Origin: Dromiciops gliroides
Lineage: Eukaryota > Chordata > Mammalia > Microbiotheria > Microbiotheriidae
Reading direction: 5' to 3'
Length of the DNA stretch: 64,000 bases
Assembly: GCF_019393635.1 (NCBI RefSeq)
Contig: NC_057864.1
Coordinates: forward strand, 81,006,882 to 81,070,881
Shown in pieces: positions 34,491-46,199 of this stretch. Within the stretch, counting starts at the first letter, position 1. The number at the start of each line of letters is the position of its first letter. Under the pieces are notes generated by a model. The model searched no databases. It was not told the DNA's origin and was given only the letters and a program-made list of their open reading frames with translations. A program made the position numbers and the translations under genes.

Positions 34491-35670
34491 ACAATTCACA
34501 TAAAACAAAATGTCATAATTTAATAGACAAATTATTGTGATAATTTACTTAATTTTCATTCTTAATTTAGATATTTGGGCAGTGTATGAACCTAGACTTG
34601 ACTAAATCATGTTACTGTTTTTTTAAGTCATTATTGTATTTAATTAGAATTACCATTTATCCTCTTCAAGTGATTGTTATACCCCAAATCTCCTTTATCC
34701 TCATGCTTGAATCTCTTATATAGTAGCCCCTGAAAGAAAGAGATCCCTTTATTCAATGGTAAAATTGTAGAATTTGAAGCTATTAGTTACAAGAAGCCTG
34801 TGATGTAAGATTTGTCTTTTCTAGTTAGGAGTTTAATGTCTTTAAACTCCAGAGACGTTTATATCAGAATGAGCTCTGGGATTTTATGGCAGCCTTTCCA
34901 GGTCAAGATGATAAAATGCCAATTGTTTTCCTGGGGGTGGTTGCTTTTGCTTTAAGATATTTTCACTTTCAAAAGGCTTAATTCTGCCACCTTGGGAAAA
35001 TCAAAATTTATCACAAAACCATAAATAATCATAGAAAAATAAAAGAAGCCTAATTTCCATCTAACCTTTCTTTTTAATGATTAATGGATGTTATTTATGT
35101 AAACTGTTTCTACAATACAGCATGAAATGAAATTTAAATTGCAGATTTTACAGTGGCATATTTTAACTGGTGACCCTGTCCCCAATCACAAATAAAAGAA
35201 GACCAATTACATTTGTAATAAATATGCTAATGTATTTCTTCTTTTAAAGTTGCACCAAGACATTGTCATGATGCAAAAAGAAAAAGAAAAGAAGAAAATA
35301 AAAAATCCATAAAAACATAAAACAACCCTTTTCCCCCCAATGATAAACTGGAAAGCCAAATTACAAAAGGAATTTTTTAAAAGAAAAATCTGAGATGTTT
35401 TCCAAATGATGGAAAGTATCAAAGTGAAATATGATCTGCATTGTGATTTTGTCTGTCAGTGGCTGATGTCCAATATCACTTCAGTCATCTGAATGTTTGT
35501 GTTGTGTATTACAATTAATAAAAATCAATTTACTAGAAAAATGACCAATATAAGATGGCCAATGAACTAGTCCACATAAGCATAGTGGTGTATAACTGTG
35601 TAATGTTCACCAGTACCTGAGTTTAGGGTTAGAAAGTGAATTTGATCATTTAAATACCAAAAAGGAGTCT
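34491..35670. other. Unassigned AT-rich interval
   Basis: No recognisable gene or repeat. Confidence 0.5.
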
Positions 35671-35674
35671 AAAT

Positions 35675-35880
35675 GCATCATGGCATAGTCAAAAATATCC
35701 TAGCTTTGAAGTCAGATATCCTAGGTTCAAACCTGATCTTCGTTACTTTCTATTTTGTGTTTTCCAACACATTCTTTTACTTTTCAGGACTTCAGTTTCC
35801 TCATTTGTCAAATTGAGTAGCACTAGATTCATGAGTTCCTTTGTGGGTATAATTTTATATCCTGTGACTCTATGAAAATG
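35675..35880 (+). mobile_element. MIR, plus strand
   Basis: 'tttgaagtcagatatcctag', 'gttcaaacctgatcttcgtt', 'acttcagtttcctcatttgt', 'cctgtgactctatga'. Confidence 0.7.
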
Positions 35881-36572
35881 AGGTCTTATTGAATTGAAAA
35901 GTAAATGAACTTAGAAAATGTTGTTTACAAAGAATATAGGATAGGCATAAAGTTGAATCACATTTTTGTTAAATATCAAAATGACTTATATTGTTTTTTA
36001 ATAAAACTAGCCACACATAATTTGACATGTACCAGATATCACAATCAGGATCCCCTGAAAGTATGTTTTAGTTAGTGTAACAGATTTTGTCTTTAAAGTA
36101 AGGATCATTGTAGAGTTGAAAAAATTTCAAGTTGTTAAATGACTGAACATAAACCCATATTTCAATGGATTTCAGATATTAAGTTCATAAATTATGGCAG
36201 AAAATTTATTTTATTTTGGCTGTAATAACACTTGAAGAAGATATGTCAAATCAGAAAGATGTAGTGATCTGCCTAAGTGTAGGCAATGACCACACTTGTT
36301 TCTGTAAGGTGCCTAATGATACCTCTAAGGTACTCTTAAAGACAAAAATACCAAATTCCCACCTTCTATACTAAGTATTATATTAATTCTCTCACATTGG
36401 GTCCAAGTACAACATAGGGGTATGTTCTTATATTTCCTCACAAAGTAATATCTCTCATTTATTAATTGGTCAGCTCTGAGCCACTGGCTCAGTATATAAA
36501 ACAGAGAAACCACTATCCCCATAAACGTTTGCATTCTTTTCAGTATCAGGCCCCAGCCTCATTGGTATAGAT
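35881..36572. other. Unassigned interval
   Basis: No recognisable gene or repeat. Confidence 0.5.
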
Positions 36573-36784
36573 CAGGGGTTTGTATTTTGGAGTCCACATT
36601 CACCTGAGGGATCAGTAGATAGATTTCAGATAATCTGTAAATTTCAATGGGAACAAATAAATTTTTATTTCCTCTCATATATAACTAAAATTTATTATGT
36701 CCTTCAAAGATTATTCTGAGAATGAATCCATAGGCTTCATACTGCCAGATGGGTACACAGTACAAAATGGATTAAGAATCCCTG
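36573..36784. mobile_element. hAT-type MITE with terminal inverted repeats
   Basis: The left end CAGGGGTTTGTATTTTGGAG and the reversed right end CAGGGATTCTTAATCC are imperfect inverted repeats of the CAGGGGTTCTTAACC class known from mammalian hAT-Charlie MITEs. Internally, 'agattattctgag' and 'tccataggcttcatactgcc' fit that class. The 8-bp flanks gtatagat and gcttagac agree at five positions. There is no transposase, so it is non-autonomous and long dead. Confidence 0.75.
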
Positions 36785-36939
36785 GCTTAGACAGAAAACA
36801 ATGATATTGGCTATATAATTTATCAAAGTGTAATAAACACACTAAGATATATTTAAATATTTCAACAATGCATCAGATGATGCTATATAAACAAATAGGA
36901 ATGGGGGGGGGAGGGAAAAGCATTATATTTGGGATTTTG

Positions 36940-37115
36940 CACTTAAATACCTTGAATGTGACCTAGTGAAATGACTGCTCAAATTTTCTTCTGATATTAG
37001 CTGTATGAATATAGGCAAATCATTAAACCTCAATTGGCCTGAGTTTCCTCTTCTGTTAAATGAGGAGTCTGTAAAAGGTGCCCTATGAGATTCCTTCCAG
37101 TTATAAATCCATGAA
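36940..37115 (+). mobile_element. MIR, plus strand
   Basis: 'atattagctgtatgaatata', 'ctgagtttcctcttctgtt', 'gagattccttccagttataa'. Confidence 0.6.
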
Positions 37116-37510
37116 CCTACCTGAATGGCCATTGGCACCTTAGTCACTTGACTTCTGTGGTCTTTATCATCTGCAAAATGAAAAAGTTGGCCTAGAAAAC
37201 TTGTAAGACTCTGAGTTCTAAATCTCAAGGTGGGTTTTTTGTTGTTGTTGTTTAGTAAATTCATTAGGAAGTTTCCTATTTTGCTTTAAAATGTAAGGAA
37301 TAAATCTCACATTTGGAAGGGATAATAACAGTGCTTCCTGCATCATATCAATTAAGTTCTGACTGGGAAAATTCCATATTAGGAAAGACTCTCTGTGTAT
37401 ATGCAAAGAAGAGCTCAGACTGTATTTTTTAAAATGGCAGTGTATTAACTTTAGTGTTAAAAAGGAACATGCTTAGACATACTCTAACCCTTGCTCTAAA
37501 AAATAGTTTA
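37116..37510. other. Unassigned interval
   Basis: No recognisable gene or repeat apart from a short GTT run near 37240. Confidence 0.45.
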
Positions 37511-37512
37511 TA

Positions 37513-37646
37513 GGGCAGCTAGGTGGTGCAGTGGATAGAGCACCTGGAGTCAGGAGGACCTGAGTTCAAATACGGCTTCAGACACTTGATACTTACTAGC
37601 TGTGTGACCCTGGGCAAGTCACTTAATCCCAATTGCCTCAACAAAA

Positions 37647-37709
<63 letters not shown>
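37513..37709 (+). mobile_element. Short-type SINE with expanded (GAAA)n tail
   Basis: Near-complete body from 'gggcagctaggtggtgcag', with a small deletion before the B box, to 'aattgcctcaacaaaaaag'. The tail is a pure GAAA run at about 37645-37709. Flanks 'agtttata' and 'agcttata' form a short imperfect duplication, so the microsatellite is part of the insertion. Confidence 0.95.
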
Positions 37710-37710
<1 letters not shown>

Positions 37711-37714
37711 GCTT

Positions 37715-38115
37715 ATAAACATAAAAGGGTTATATCTCATATCTCTTTATCAGTTGAAAATATCTGTTGAATTATACAATCGATGAATAATCAGTAGTAT
37801 AAATAAACTAGGTGTGAACAAGTCTAAAGTATCTATTGAACTGGAAAACCAAAATGAACTAGGCATATATAAACTTTTAGCCAGTTTTAGAGGAGTAAAT
37901 TTTTTTTAAGCCATTGGTTTAAATAAAATGACAACATTCAGGAAATGTATTAGGGTTGGTTGAAAGACTTAGACTCAATGATGTATTGCCTTGTGTTATC
38001 TTCTAATTTTTTTCAGGAATATAATCTCTAGTTATTTCATGAGTGTTATTCTTTTTCCCCCAACTAAATTGAAAAGTCCTTGAAGGCACAGGTCCAATCA
38101 TATTCTTGTTTTATT
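37715..38115. other. Unassigned interval, L2-like trace at 38050-38115
   Basis: No gene. 'gaaaagtccttgaaggcaca' resembles the L2 3' UTR word 'gagctccttgagggcag'. Confidence 0.4.
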
Positions 38116-38119
38116 TATT

Positions 38120-38285
38120 TACAGGGTCATAAACTTATAAATTAAGAGGTCATCTGGTACAGATCCTTCATTTAACAAATGAGGAAACTGAGGCCTGAAG
38201 AATTTAAATGATTTCCTCAGTGTCATACATGGAGCTACGATTTGAACACATATTCTCTGCCATCAAACTATTATACTCATTTGAA
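38120..38285 (-). mobile_element. MIR-like, minus strand
   Basis: 'taagaggtcatctggtacag', 'aacaaatgaggaaactgagg' and 'gagctacgatttgaacacat' in reversed order. Confidence 0.7.
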
Positions 38286-38890
38286 TAGACCACTCTTTCT
38301 CAGTGTGCTACCTCAACATGAGCCTCCTTTGTGAGGATCAAATGAGATATTGTAGGTAAAATCACTTTGTAAATCTCAAAGCTCAATACAAAATATATTA
38401 TTATTGATGTTGTTGTTGACTTGGATGATATTCTTCAAAGCTTTGTACAACAAGGGCCATCTCTCCGTGAGAGAGTCAGGGGAGTCTATTTCCAAAGAGT
38501 GAGGATAAAGTGTGTAACACAAGGGTCCGGCTCCTTGATCTGGAGTATGAATAGACATTCTGTGACTGGTTCTGCCAGGTAAGCATGTGATGAAGACCCA
38601 TATTATTGATTATGTAGCTTGAATTGTGGTACATTCAAAAGGCTCTGAATTGTGTTTGGTACATTGAAAAGGCAATCACCACAAAAAGGTGGGCTTTTGT
38701 TTTGCCATGGGTCTTCTTTGCCTACCTGCTATTCAGTGAGAGAGAAAATACTATAATATGTGAGGCCTGGGACTTTTCTCTTCCAAAGGCATCATGTGGC
38801 CTATAATATAAGCCTCTATTCTTCCTTTCTTTGTGTTTTTTCTGTCTCGAGTTTAGATGAAGGGATATTGAAGATAACTATACTCTTGTG
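38286..38890. other. Unassigned interval
   Basis: A MIR/L2 tail trace lies at 38310-38400 ('gtgaggatcaaatgagatat'). Nothing else recognised. Confidence 0.4.
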
Positions 38891-38891
38891 A

Positions 38892-39150
38892 GAGGAGTTA
38901 GGTGGCTTGGTGGATAGAGTGCTGTGTCTGGAGGCAGGAGGACCTGAGTTCAAATTCAGCATCAGACACCCACTAGTTCTGTGACCCTGGGCAAGTCACT
39001 TAAACTCTGTTTGCCTCAATCCACTGGAGAAGGAAATAACAAAGCAGTCTAGTATCTTTGCTAAGAAAACAGCATGAATAGTATTGAAATGTTATGGTCT
39101 GTGGGGTCATAGAAGAGTCTGACATGATTAAACAACAATAGGAACAACAG
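38892..39150 (+). mobile_element. Long-type SINE, plus strand
   Basis: Head 'gaggagttaggtggcttgg', 'gacctgagttcaaattcagc', core 'gtgaccctgggcaagtcac', long-subtype 3' part 'ggagaaggaaataacaaag' and 'gtggggtcatagaagagtct', then an AACAAC tail. Confidence 0.92.
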
Positions 39151-39495
39151 ATCCAATAGACTAATAATGGAAAATGCTCTCCACATCCAGAAAAAGAACT
39201 ACGGCATCTGGATGCAATTCAAAGCATGCTATTTTCATTATTTTGGTTTGTTTGGGTTTTTTTTAGCAGGGCAATGAGGGTTAAGTGTCTTGCCCAGGGT
39301 CACAAAGCTAGTTAAGTGTCAAGTGTCTGAGGCCGGATTTGAACTCAGGTTCTCCTGAATCCAGGGCCAGTGCTTTATCCACCTAGATGCTCCTAGAATC
39401 ACACTTTGTACAGATGACCACACCCAATAGTCAATACATATTTTTATAAATTTTAATTTGCCCTAGAATATTAGTCATGTTCAATCTTTATGGTA
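39151..39495 (+). mobile_element. L1 3' UTR fragment, interrupted by a SINE
   Basis: 'actaataatggaaaatgctc' and 'ccagaaaaagaactacggca' match the L1 3' UTR of the 17.4-kb copy. The text then passes into a minus-strand SINE at 39262-39396 and resumes weakly after it. Confidence 0.75.
39262..39396 (-). mobile_element. Short-type SINE, minus strand, head shortened
   Basis: 'agggcaatgagggttaagtg', 'cacaaagctagttaagtgtc', 'ggatttgaactcaggttctc', ending 'atccacctagatgctcc'. About a dozen head bases are deleted. Confidence 0.92.
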
Positions 39496-39499
39496 CAAG

Positions 39500-40770
39500 T
39501 GATTGTTTTGCTGTATATAGTAGTATTTTGCTGTAGTTTCTAAGGAATAGGCTATGAGCTATTGAAAGTCTTTGGGGGTATTTGCTGAGATGGTTCACAT
39601 GCTAACAGAGTTTAAAGGTAGATTTTTATTAATTCATGGGATTATTGCTTTAGGGTCTCCACAAGATCTTGCCACTGTGCTATGGAAGTGGTCTTAGGTT
39701 TTCAAAAGCTATTTCTGTAGAAAGTAAATGCTAGGAGGCCCAACCATGGTGGAAAGACTTCTAAAATGATTCTAGCAACAAGTGGAATCTGCTTTCTGAG
39801 ACCAGCCTACCTTAGTATAAAAAAGGCTAATTTCTAATGGACTGGATCCTTAAGTGCTTAAAAATGCATTTTGATCAGCTGCCTGGGAATAAATTATCTG
39901 GCACTAATAAAAAAGTGGGAAAAATAAAAAATTGTGGTACTTTTCAACAGCCCCCTGCTCTTTCTGCAGTGACAGTGGCAGCAAAGGGGTCAAAGCATAC
40001 TAAGAATTACACAATTTTAGACTATATATGAATTTTAAATGATCTATTATTTCTCTAAATGCTATACCATTTTTCTGTTATCAATGAATAGACATAGTGT
40101 TATAGGAACTGAATCATCTCAATCTTGAGTTTTTGTTATAAATGATATCAGGAGGAAGGAAAAAGTTGGTACTAAATGGAAGGATGGGCCCCATATCCCT
40201 TGGGTGAGTAAATAAAGGAATTCACAGTATTGGTTTTATTATGAGCACAGAAGGCAATCAGGAACTCAAGTCATGAGACAGTTGGTGACCTTGTAAGGAC
40301 TGAAAATATAATTCTACAAAGAGTTTAATAAGACCTTCTGAGTGAAGTAAATATATGCATTGTTATTTAGTGAATTTATTGCAAAGAAGAGAATAGGGGA
40401 GGGTGATAAGAATTATATTGAAAAACGTGGGTCACGAATAAGAAATAAGAAGCCAAAGAATTTTAGACCCTGCAAAAACTTGACAATTTTACATTATGAG
40501 TACTTTCTTTTCAAATATAGAATCAGTAGTTGATGGACAGGACAAAATCTTAATTAACATTAAAAAAGTAAATGCTTATAATAGGAAATGTCCCATCACT
40601 GATATGAGTCATTCCTGCATCAGCTATCTATGAATATGCTGGCAACTAACTTGTTACAATACAAAAAAAAAAAAAAAGAAAGGACAGCAACAAATGAAAG
40701 GGGGAAAATAGATCTGGACACTTGATTAAAAAGAAATTCTTTTTATCATCAAGGAAAATGAGACAACAGT
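39500..40770. other. Unassigned interval
   Basis: No recognisable gene or repeat apart from an A run at 40661-40678. Confidence 0.5.
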
Positions 40771-40774
40771 CTTG

Positions 40775-40985
40775 CTAGAGACACTTAATAGGTGTATGTT
40801 TTTAGGGAAGGTCATTTATCTTCTTTCAGCCTTGGTTTTTTCAATTGTAAAGTGGGAATAATAATAGCACCCAACTCAGAGGGTCGAGAACAAAAAAATA
40901 TATTATGTATAAAGTGCTTTGAAAATTTTAAAACTCTAAACAATTGCTAACAGTTGCTATTGTTCTTGTTGTTGTTAATGTAAAG
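40775..40985 (+). mobile_element. MIR, plus strand
   Basis: 'aattgtaaagtgggaataat', 'cccaactcagagggtcgaga' and 'ataaagtgctttgaaaattt' in MIR order. Confidence 0.78.
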
Positions 40986-41204
40986 GTGATAGGCCCAAGA
41001 TACAGAATGAAATTCACATTGTTTTGGACAAGGTAGATATATTGATTTATTTTTCTCAATAATGTTTATTTGTTACATTAAGTAATCTCCCTGTCCCCCC
41101 CTTTTTTTATTTGTAAGGGAAGAAGGAGATAACGAATCATTTATTAAAAACAGAAGAAACAAAATAAAAATAGGTCACTGAAGTGTCTTAAAAACATACC
41201 AAAA

Positions 41205-41384
41205 GGAGCATCTAGGTGGCACAGTGGATAAAGCACCGGCCCTGGATTCAGGAACACCTGAGTTCAAATCTGACCTCAGACACTTTACAGTTACTAGCTA
41301 TGTGACCTTGGGCAAGTCAATTAACCCTCATTGCCCCACAAAAACCAAACAAAATAAAAGCAGCAACAACAACAACAACAACAC
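41205..41384 (+). mobile_element. Short-type SINE with 11-12-bp duplication
   Basis: 'gagcatctaggtggcacagt', 'gagttcaaatctgacctcag', 'ctagctatgtgaccttggg', tail of AAC repeats. Flanks 'acataccaaaa' (41194-41204) and 'acatacccaaaa' (41385-41396). Confidence 0.95.
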
Positions 41385-41502
41385 ACATACCCAAAAATAA
41401 CAAAAAGAAGTTCTGAGGGAAATATAGATAAGCAGGATAGCTTTGAAAAGTAGTATGTTGTATCTGTTATACATATGTTTTAAAGCAATCTATATGTAAT
41501 AT

Positions 41503-41762
41503 CAGGTTAGTGAAATGGTACAGACGATAGAACACTAGGCTTGGAATCAAGAATATTCATCTTCATGAGATCAAATCTGGTCTCCGATACTTATTGGCTG
41601 TATGACCCTAGGAAAGCCACTTAATCCTGTTTGCCTCAGTTCCTCATGTACAAAATTAGCTGGAAAAAGAAATGGCAAACCACTTCAATATCTTGTCCAA
41701 GAAAATCCCAAATGGGGTCATAAAGAGTCAGGCATAACAAAAATGGGCAAACAACACCAAAA
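41503..41762 (+). mobile_element. Long-type SINE, plus strand
   Basis: 'gaaatggtacagacgataga', B-box-like 'gagatcaaatctgg', 'ggaaagccacttaatcctgt', 'gctggaaaaagaaatggcaa' and 'aaatggggtcataaagagtc'. Full length but diverged. Confidence 0.9.
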
Positions 41763-41764
41763 AT

Positions 41765-42125
41765 ACATACTATTAATTCATAGTGTAGTGTAGTTGTAAA
41801 TATAGCAAATCTATGCTGTGACCTCATAGATTTGTTGAGGACTCTCATTTTCCATTAAAGCTGTTGACTGAAGTTTTATTACAGTCTCTAAATGACATTG
41901 ACTCTTTAAAAAGTTTACTAGTGGAACATAAACTGAGCCAATTACTACCAAGGTTTTTAAAAAAGGTTTTTAATATTGGCCCAGTGATGGTTTATCAACA
42001 GAGTACAAGTCTAACTAATTTTTAGTTAGGTTAATAATTCAAAAATGGCCAGTAAACCATCATTGGCCATTGACTGATCACTGAGGCCTTTTGAGCAGTG
42101 TTAGAGGGAATACCCACCAAGAAGA
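41765..42125. other. Unassigned interval
   Basis: No recognisable gene. Two reverse-complementary words near 42040-42070 ('aaaatggccagtaaaccatc' and 'attggccattg') are too short to mean much. Confidence 0.45.
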
Positions 42126-42130
42126 TATTA

Positions 42131-42157
42131 TCAATCAATCAATCAATCAATCAATCA
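42131..42157. repeat. (TCAA)n, the L2 3' tail
   Basis: About seven TCAA units at the exact 3' end of the minus-strand L2. Confidence 0.92.
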
Positions 42158-42273
42158 GTAAGCAAGCGCCTACTTTATGTCGGGCACTGTGCTAAGTAAT
42201 GAGGAATAAATAAAAAGGCAAAATGCAGTTCTTGCCTTCAAGGTGCTTACAGATACCATGCAAGCAAGAAAGC

Positions 42274-42274
<1 letters not shown>

Positions 42275-42354
<80 letters not shown>

Positions 42355-42355
42355 G
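42275..42355. repeat. (GATA)n microsatellite
   Basis: About twenty pure GATA units inside the L2 3' UTR. Confidence 0.98.
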
Positions 42356-43189
42356 AGAGAGAAAGAATAAATAAGAAATAATGAACTGAGAGAAAGCACT
42401 GGAATTAAGAGGGATTGAGAAAGGCTTCCTGTAGAAAGTGTGATTTTAGCAACTACTTAAACATAGCCAAGGAGATCCATAGTTAGAGCATAGGAGGGAG
42501 AGCATGATATGGGAGACAGCTTGATTGACAGAGTACCCAAGAGATGGAATATCTTATTTGTGGAATGGCCAAGAGTCCTGTGTCACTGAATTGAAGGTTA
42601 TCATAGGAGAGTAATATGTTCTAGGCTTGGAAAGGTAGAATGGGGCTGGGGTATGAAAGGTTTTGAATGCAAAACAGAATATTTTATATTTGTTTGGGGA
42701 GTGAATAGGAAGCCACTGGACTTTATTAAGTTTATTGGTGACATGATTGGACCTGTATGGAAGGCAAACCCACCAGCAGGCTATGGCAATAATCAAGCAT
42801 TGAGGTGATGAGGGTCTGCACCAGAGTGGTAGCAGTGTCAGGGAAAAGACGGGGGTATATTTGAGAGATGTAGCAAAGGTGAAATTGACAACCTTTGGCA
42901 AGAGTTTGGATATGGGGGATAAGAGATTGCAGGTATCCAGAATGACTCCTAGGATGTGAGCTTGAGGGACTGGGAGGATGGTGTTGCTCTCTACTGTAAT
43001 GGATAAGCTGGGGGAGGGATTTAGGGAGAAAAATAATGAGTTCTGTTTTAGATATATTGAGTTCAAGCTGTCTAGTGAATGTCTAGTTCAGAAGTAAATG
43101 TCATACAGATATACAAGAATTCCTTATAATGTGCATGTTGTCCAATTTTAAAATACTTTGAACATATATGCATCAAAAATTCTGCATAC

Positions 43190-43650
43190 ATTCAGTTAAA
43201 TTGCCTAGAATGTGTAAAACACTATGCTGGGAGGAAGGAATACAAATATACAGGGGAAAAATAGTTCTAGCCCTCAAGGTGTTTGAGTCATACTGCGAGG
43301 CTAGAACATATCCACTGATAAATAACTAAAAGTATACACAGACCAAGACAAAGTAAGTTCAAGTAAGAGGAAAACACCAACCATCAAGGGGACCAAGAAA
43401 GGTCAGGCAGCCATTTTTTGAAGGAAGAAAGACAGGGATTCTAGGAGGTATAGATTAGCAAGGGATACAGTCCAGACATGGGATACAACTTCATAGCCCT
43501 CAAAGCTATGGAAGTAGGGAATGGAGCATCATACACAGAGAACAGCAAGTATAGTAAAAGAAAGACTAATTTTGGAATTTATTATTTATAAATTCTCCAT
43601 GGGAATCAGCGGGAGTCATGTATGGAAGAAAATTACAGAACCAATGCAGG
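43190..43650 (-). mobile_element. L2-type LINE 3' region, minus strand
   Basis: 'acactatgctgggaggaagg', 'agttctagccctcaaggtgt' and 'tgggaatcagcgggagtcat' echo, in order, the parts of the neighbouring L2 copy. A more diverged second copy or another subfamily. Confidence 0.6.
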
Positions 43651-45395
43651 ACCATTATAACATTTAATAGTTTTGGTACTGATTTGTCCTAATTAACCAA
43701 GTAGTAGCTACAGTTGTAGTCCCCGGATTTTAAGGCTTATCCTTAGAGAGAGAAAGGGGAAAATTGGGTATTTGCATAGATATTTAAGCACACATCAGCA
43801 AGACAAGTAATGACTTATTTAGAGAATCCATGCATTCCATTTATCATTATCCACAGAATGTATTTAGAAAAGAGGAGAAAAAACTTTGTTGGCAAAGCAA
43901 AAGTTGATTTCAGTAATCTATTTCATCTTATGTAAGTAAGATAGATAATGATCTGTCAAAAATGATAAATCTTCTGAATATATGATACTTTCCCTTTAAC
44001 ATGTGTACATCAAAAGAAAGTATTTTGTTCATTTATCTTGATAACTTATTTCATCATTTAGGGAGGCTTTCTTGATAATATTATTATGGTTCTAATATTT
44101 GGATAGCAGAAACGAGCATCCAAAGAATGGCCCAAACTGATATAATTAGGACCAAGAAATTTTGTGTATAGTCATTCAAAAACACTTGGTTTGTGTGACT
44201 TAGACATTTGTGGGCTGCTTCTGCCTTAAACATGACTGTCTTTATCCCTGGAACCCTGGCCTCCCCTTTCTTTGAGAATAACCATATCTGTACTCTTCCT
44301 TTCTTCTTTCCTGTGATACTAAAGGTGAATAAGCACTTAGAAGGGTTTGTGTGAGACTTCACTCTTCCTTCTAAACAAAACTGGCCTTCTGTGTATTATA
44401 TACCTGCTATATACATTCCAATACACTGCCATTGTAGAGGAAAACCCACGTTTGCCTGGGCTGAACTGGGAAGTTTGTGTGAGGTCCTGATATAATGAGG
44501 GCTGCATGAAAAAATATCTCATATCATCTTTCACTTTCTTTCTCCACTGTGGCCTCAAGGGCATCTCAGTCAATGGTTAAGTCACAAATGTATCTAGCTA
44601 CTCAGAAAATAGTTGTACTCTTGGGTTTTGGACTGGTATGATTCTAGCATATGCTTTCCCCATTTTACCTTAACCCATTCCTTATCTGTCCCTGGTACTT
44701 CAAGCAAAGTACCTTCAATCATGTGGGTATCTTCAGTGTGAGTAACATCAGTTGGTTTGTATCTTCTGTGGAAGTCTCTAAGTCTCTACAATGTGACTGT
44801 AATATTGAAAAGAGAAAAAAAAGTGATGAAGGGGTAAAATCTTCTACAGTTTTGAATGTTTGGGTAATTTAAGAAGTTCATCTTACATCCAAATATCACC
44901 TTTCAGAGCATTTCATGAAGTTCTGGAAGTATAATCTGCCTCTCTACCTTCTGTGAGAATCATAATAACTTAATCTTTCCTACTGGTCTCCTTCAACTAA
45001 TGGTATCTAATTAGAACTTTTATTAACATTCCGAATCACATGGAAATATTGAATTCTTTTCATAAAAAGAGAATGTGATTGGCTTTTAATAAGTGCTTCA
45101 TTTTGACATTGTTACAATGATTTTATGAAGTAAAAAAGGGCCCAAGGCCAATTTTATTTTCTTATAGTTTATAATTCTTTTATAATACTGTAAGGGATTC
45201 ATTTTTCTTCAAAAGTCAATTTATCATAGCAGGAAGAAAAAAAAGAAAAAGAAAGGCTTATCTTTGAATGTATTTTTCTCTCTTGAAATTGATATAGCTC
45301 TGTAGTTGGATTTGTTTATTTTGGAGATCGTGCTTTCAGTTCTGAAAATTAACTTGAGAAGAATTTGAAAGTCTTTACTTATGCATTAGGAAATA
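43651..45395. other. Unassigned interval
   Basis: No recognisable gene. Frames of up to 92 codons at 44084-44573 (-) show no domain or exon-like structure. Confidence 0.45.
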
Positions 45396-45399
45396 AGGA

Positions 45400-45760
45400 A
45401 CTTGGGCCTATTCAAGTGATCTTGCCATGTTACTTCTGTACTCAAGAATGTTGAGCTCCTCCCTATTGTCTGATCTTCAGGACCTTTTGCAATCTGGTAT
45501 CACCTTACCTTTTCCAACCACAGTTCAGGGTATTCCAGCCCCACTTCCCCCTTCCCACTTTATGGTATCTTATGAACTCAAGGAAAGACAATTTTTTTTC
45601 ATTTGATGCCTTAACACTCTTTATCTAAACTCTTCTCTCTTCTAGAAAATTCTCTACTCTTTTACCTGCTGAATATGAATTCTTTAAAATCCAGTTAAAA
45701 TGGTAATTCTTCAAGAGGAATGTCCCAATATTCCCACTTATTGATTACCTTTCCCAAGAA
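45400..45760 (+). mobile_element. Probable L2-type sequence
   Basis: 'gctcctccctattgtctgat', 'ccttttgcaatctggtatca' and 'ttcaagaggaatgtcccaat' resemble the sense strand of an old L2-related 3' region. Confidence 0.4.
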
Positions 45761-45799
45761 GATTCAACAAGGACTTCATTTTTGTAACCCTTGAATACT

Positions 45800-45965
45800 A
45801 ATATTTTTATATTGTCCTTTAAAGTTGGTAAAACCATTTACATACACAATCACATTTGAACCTCACACTATTTCTAAGAAATATGCACCCCAGGTGTTAT
45901 TAATGACCATTTGTAAATAAAGAATCAGCTTAATACCCATTCCATCTGGTAAATATGAGCTAAAT
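45800..45965 (-). mobile_element. MIR remnant, minus strand
   Basis: 'aaccatttacatacacaatc', 'gaacctcacactatttctaa' and 'accatttgtaaataaagaat'. Confidence 0.5.
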
Positions 45966-46064
45966 ACTGATCTTGCTGATCATATGGCCATTACTTTATG
46001 GATTATGCCTCCTTGCTGCTTCCCAGCGAATACATTTATTGCCTCATATAACAGTAAATTATCT

Positions 46065-46190
46065 TTTCTGTACTCCCATGCCCCAGATTATAATCTCCAT
46101 GAGGGTACGATGGTATTTTCCAAACTTTATGCCTTCTTTAGAGCCTAGCGCATTTCAGTGTTTAAAACAAAACCAAATTACTATTTGAAT
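46065..46190 (+). mobile_element. L2 3' UTR fragment, plus strand
   Basis: 'agattataatctccatgagg' and 'gagcctagcgcatttcagtg' match L2 3' UTR words. Confidence 0.5.
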
Positions 46191-46199
46191 ATTTGTGGG

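Larger units (their letters stand above)
42126..43080 (-). mobile_element. L2 LINE, C-terminus of reverse transcriptase and 3' UTR
   Basis: On the minus strand an open frame of 170 codons (42554-43066) contains HILGVILD, then a degraded middle, then KVQWLPIHSPNKYKIFCFAF and KTFHTPAPFYL. This corresponds to the 'LGV.LD ... L.WLPI..R..FKI..L.YKALH..AP.YL' tail of L2/CR1 LINEs. The 3' UTR follows with 'ttagcacagtgcccgacata' and 'agtaggcgcttgctta', then the family's typical TTGA-repeat end (TCAA on the plus strand, 42131-42157). An ATAG microsatellite has grown in the 3' UTR. The long frame is fortuitous survival, because its residues are heavily substituted. Confidence 0.85.

Noticed and set aside
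37519..37786. Lys-Glu-Arg repeat frame as a charged-helix protein
   Set aside because: It is the SINE plus its GAAA tail.
42131..42355. CRISPR-like periodic array
   Set aside because: Period of 4 bp with no spacers, in a mammalian genome. These are simple tandem repeats.
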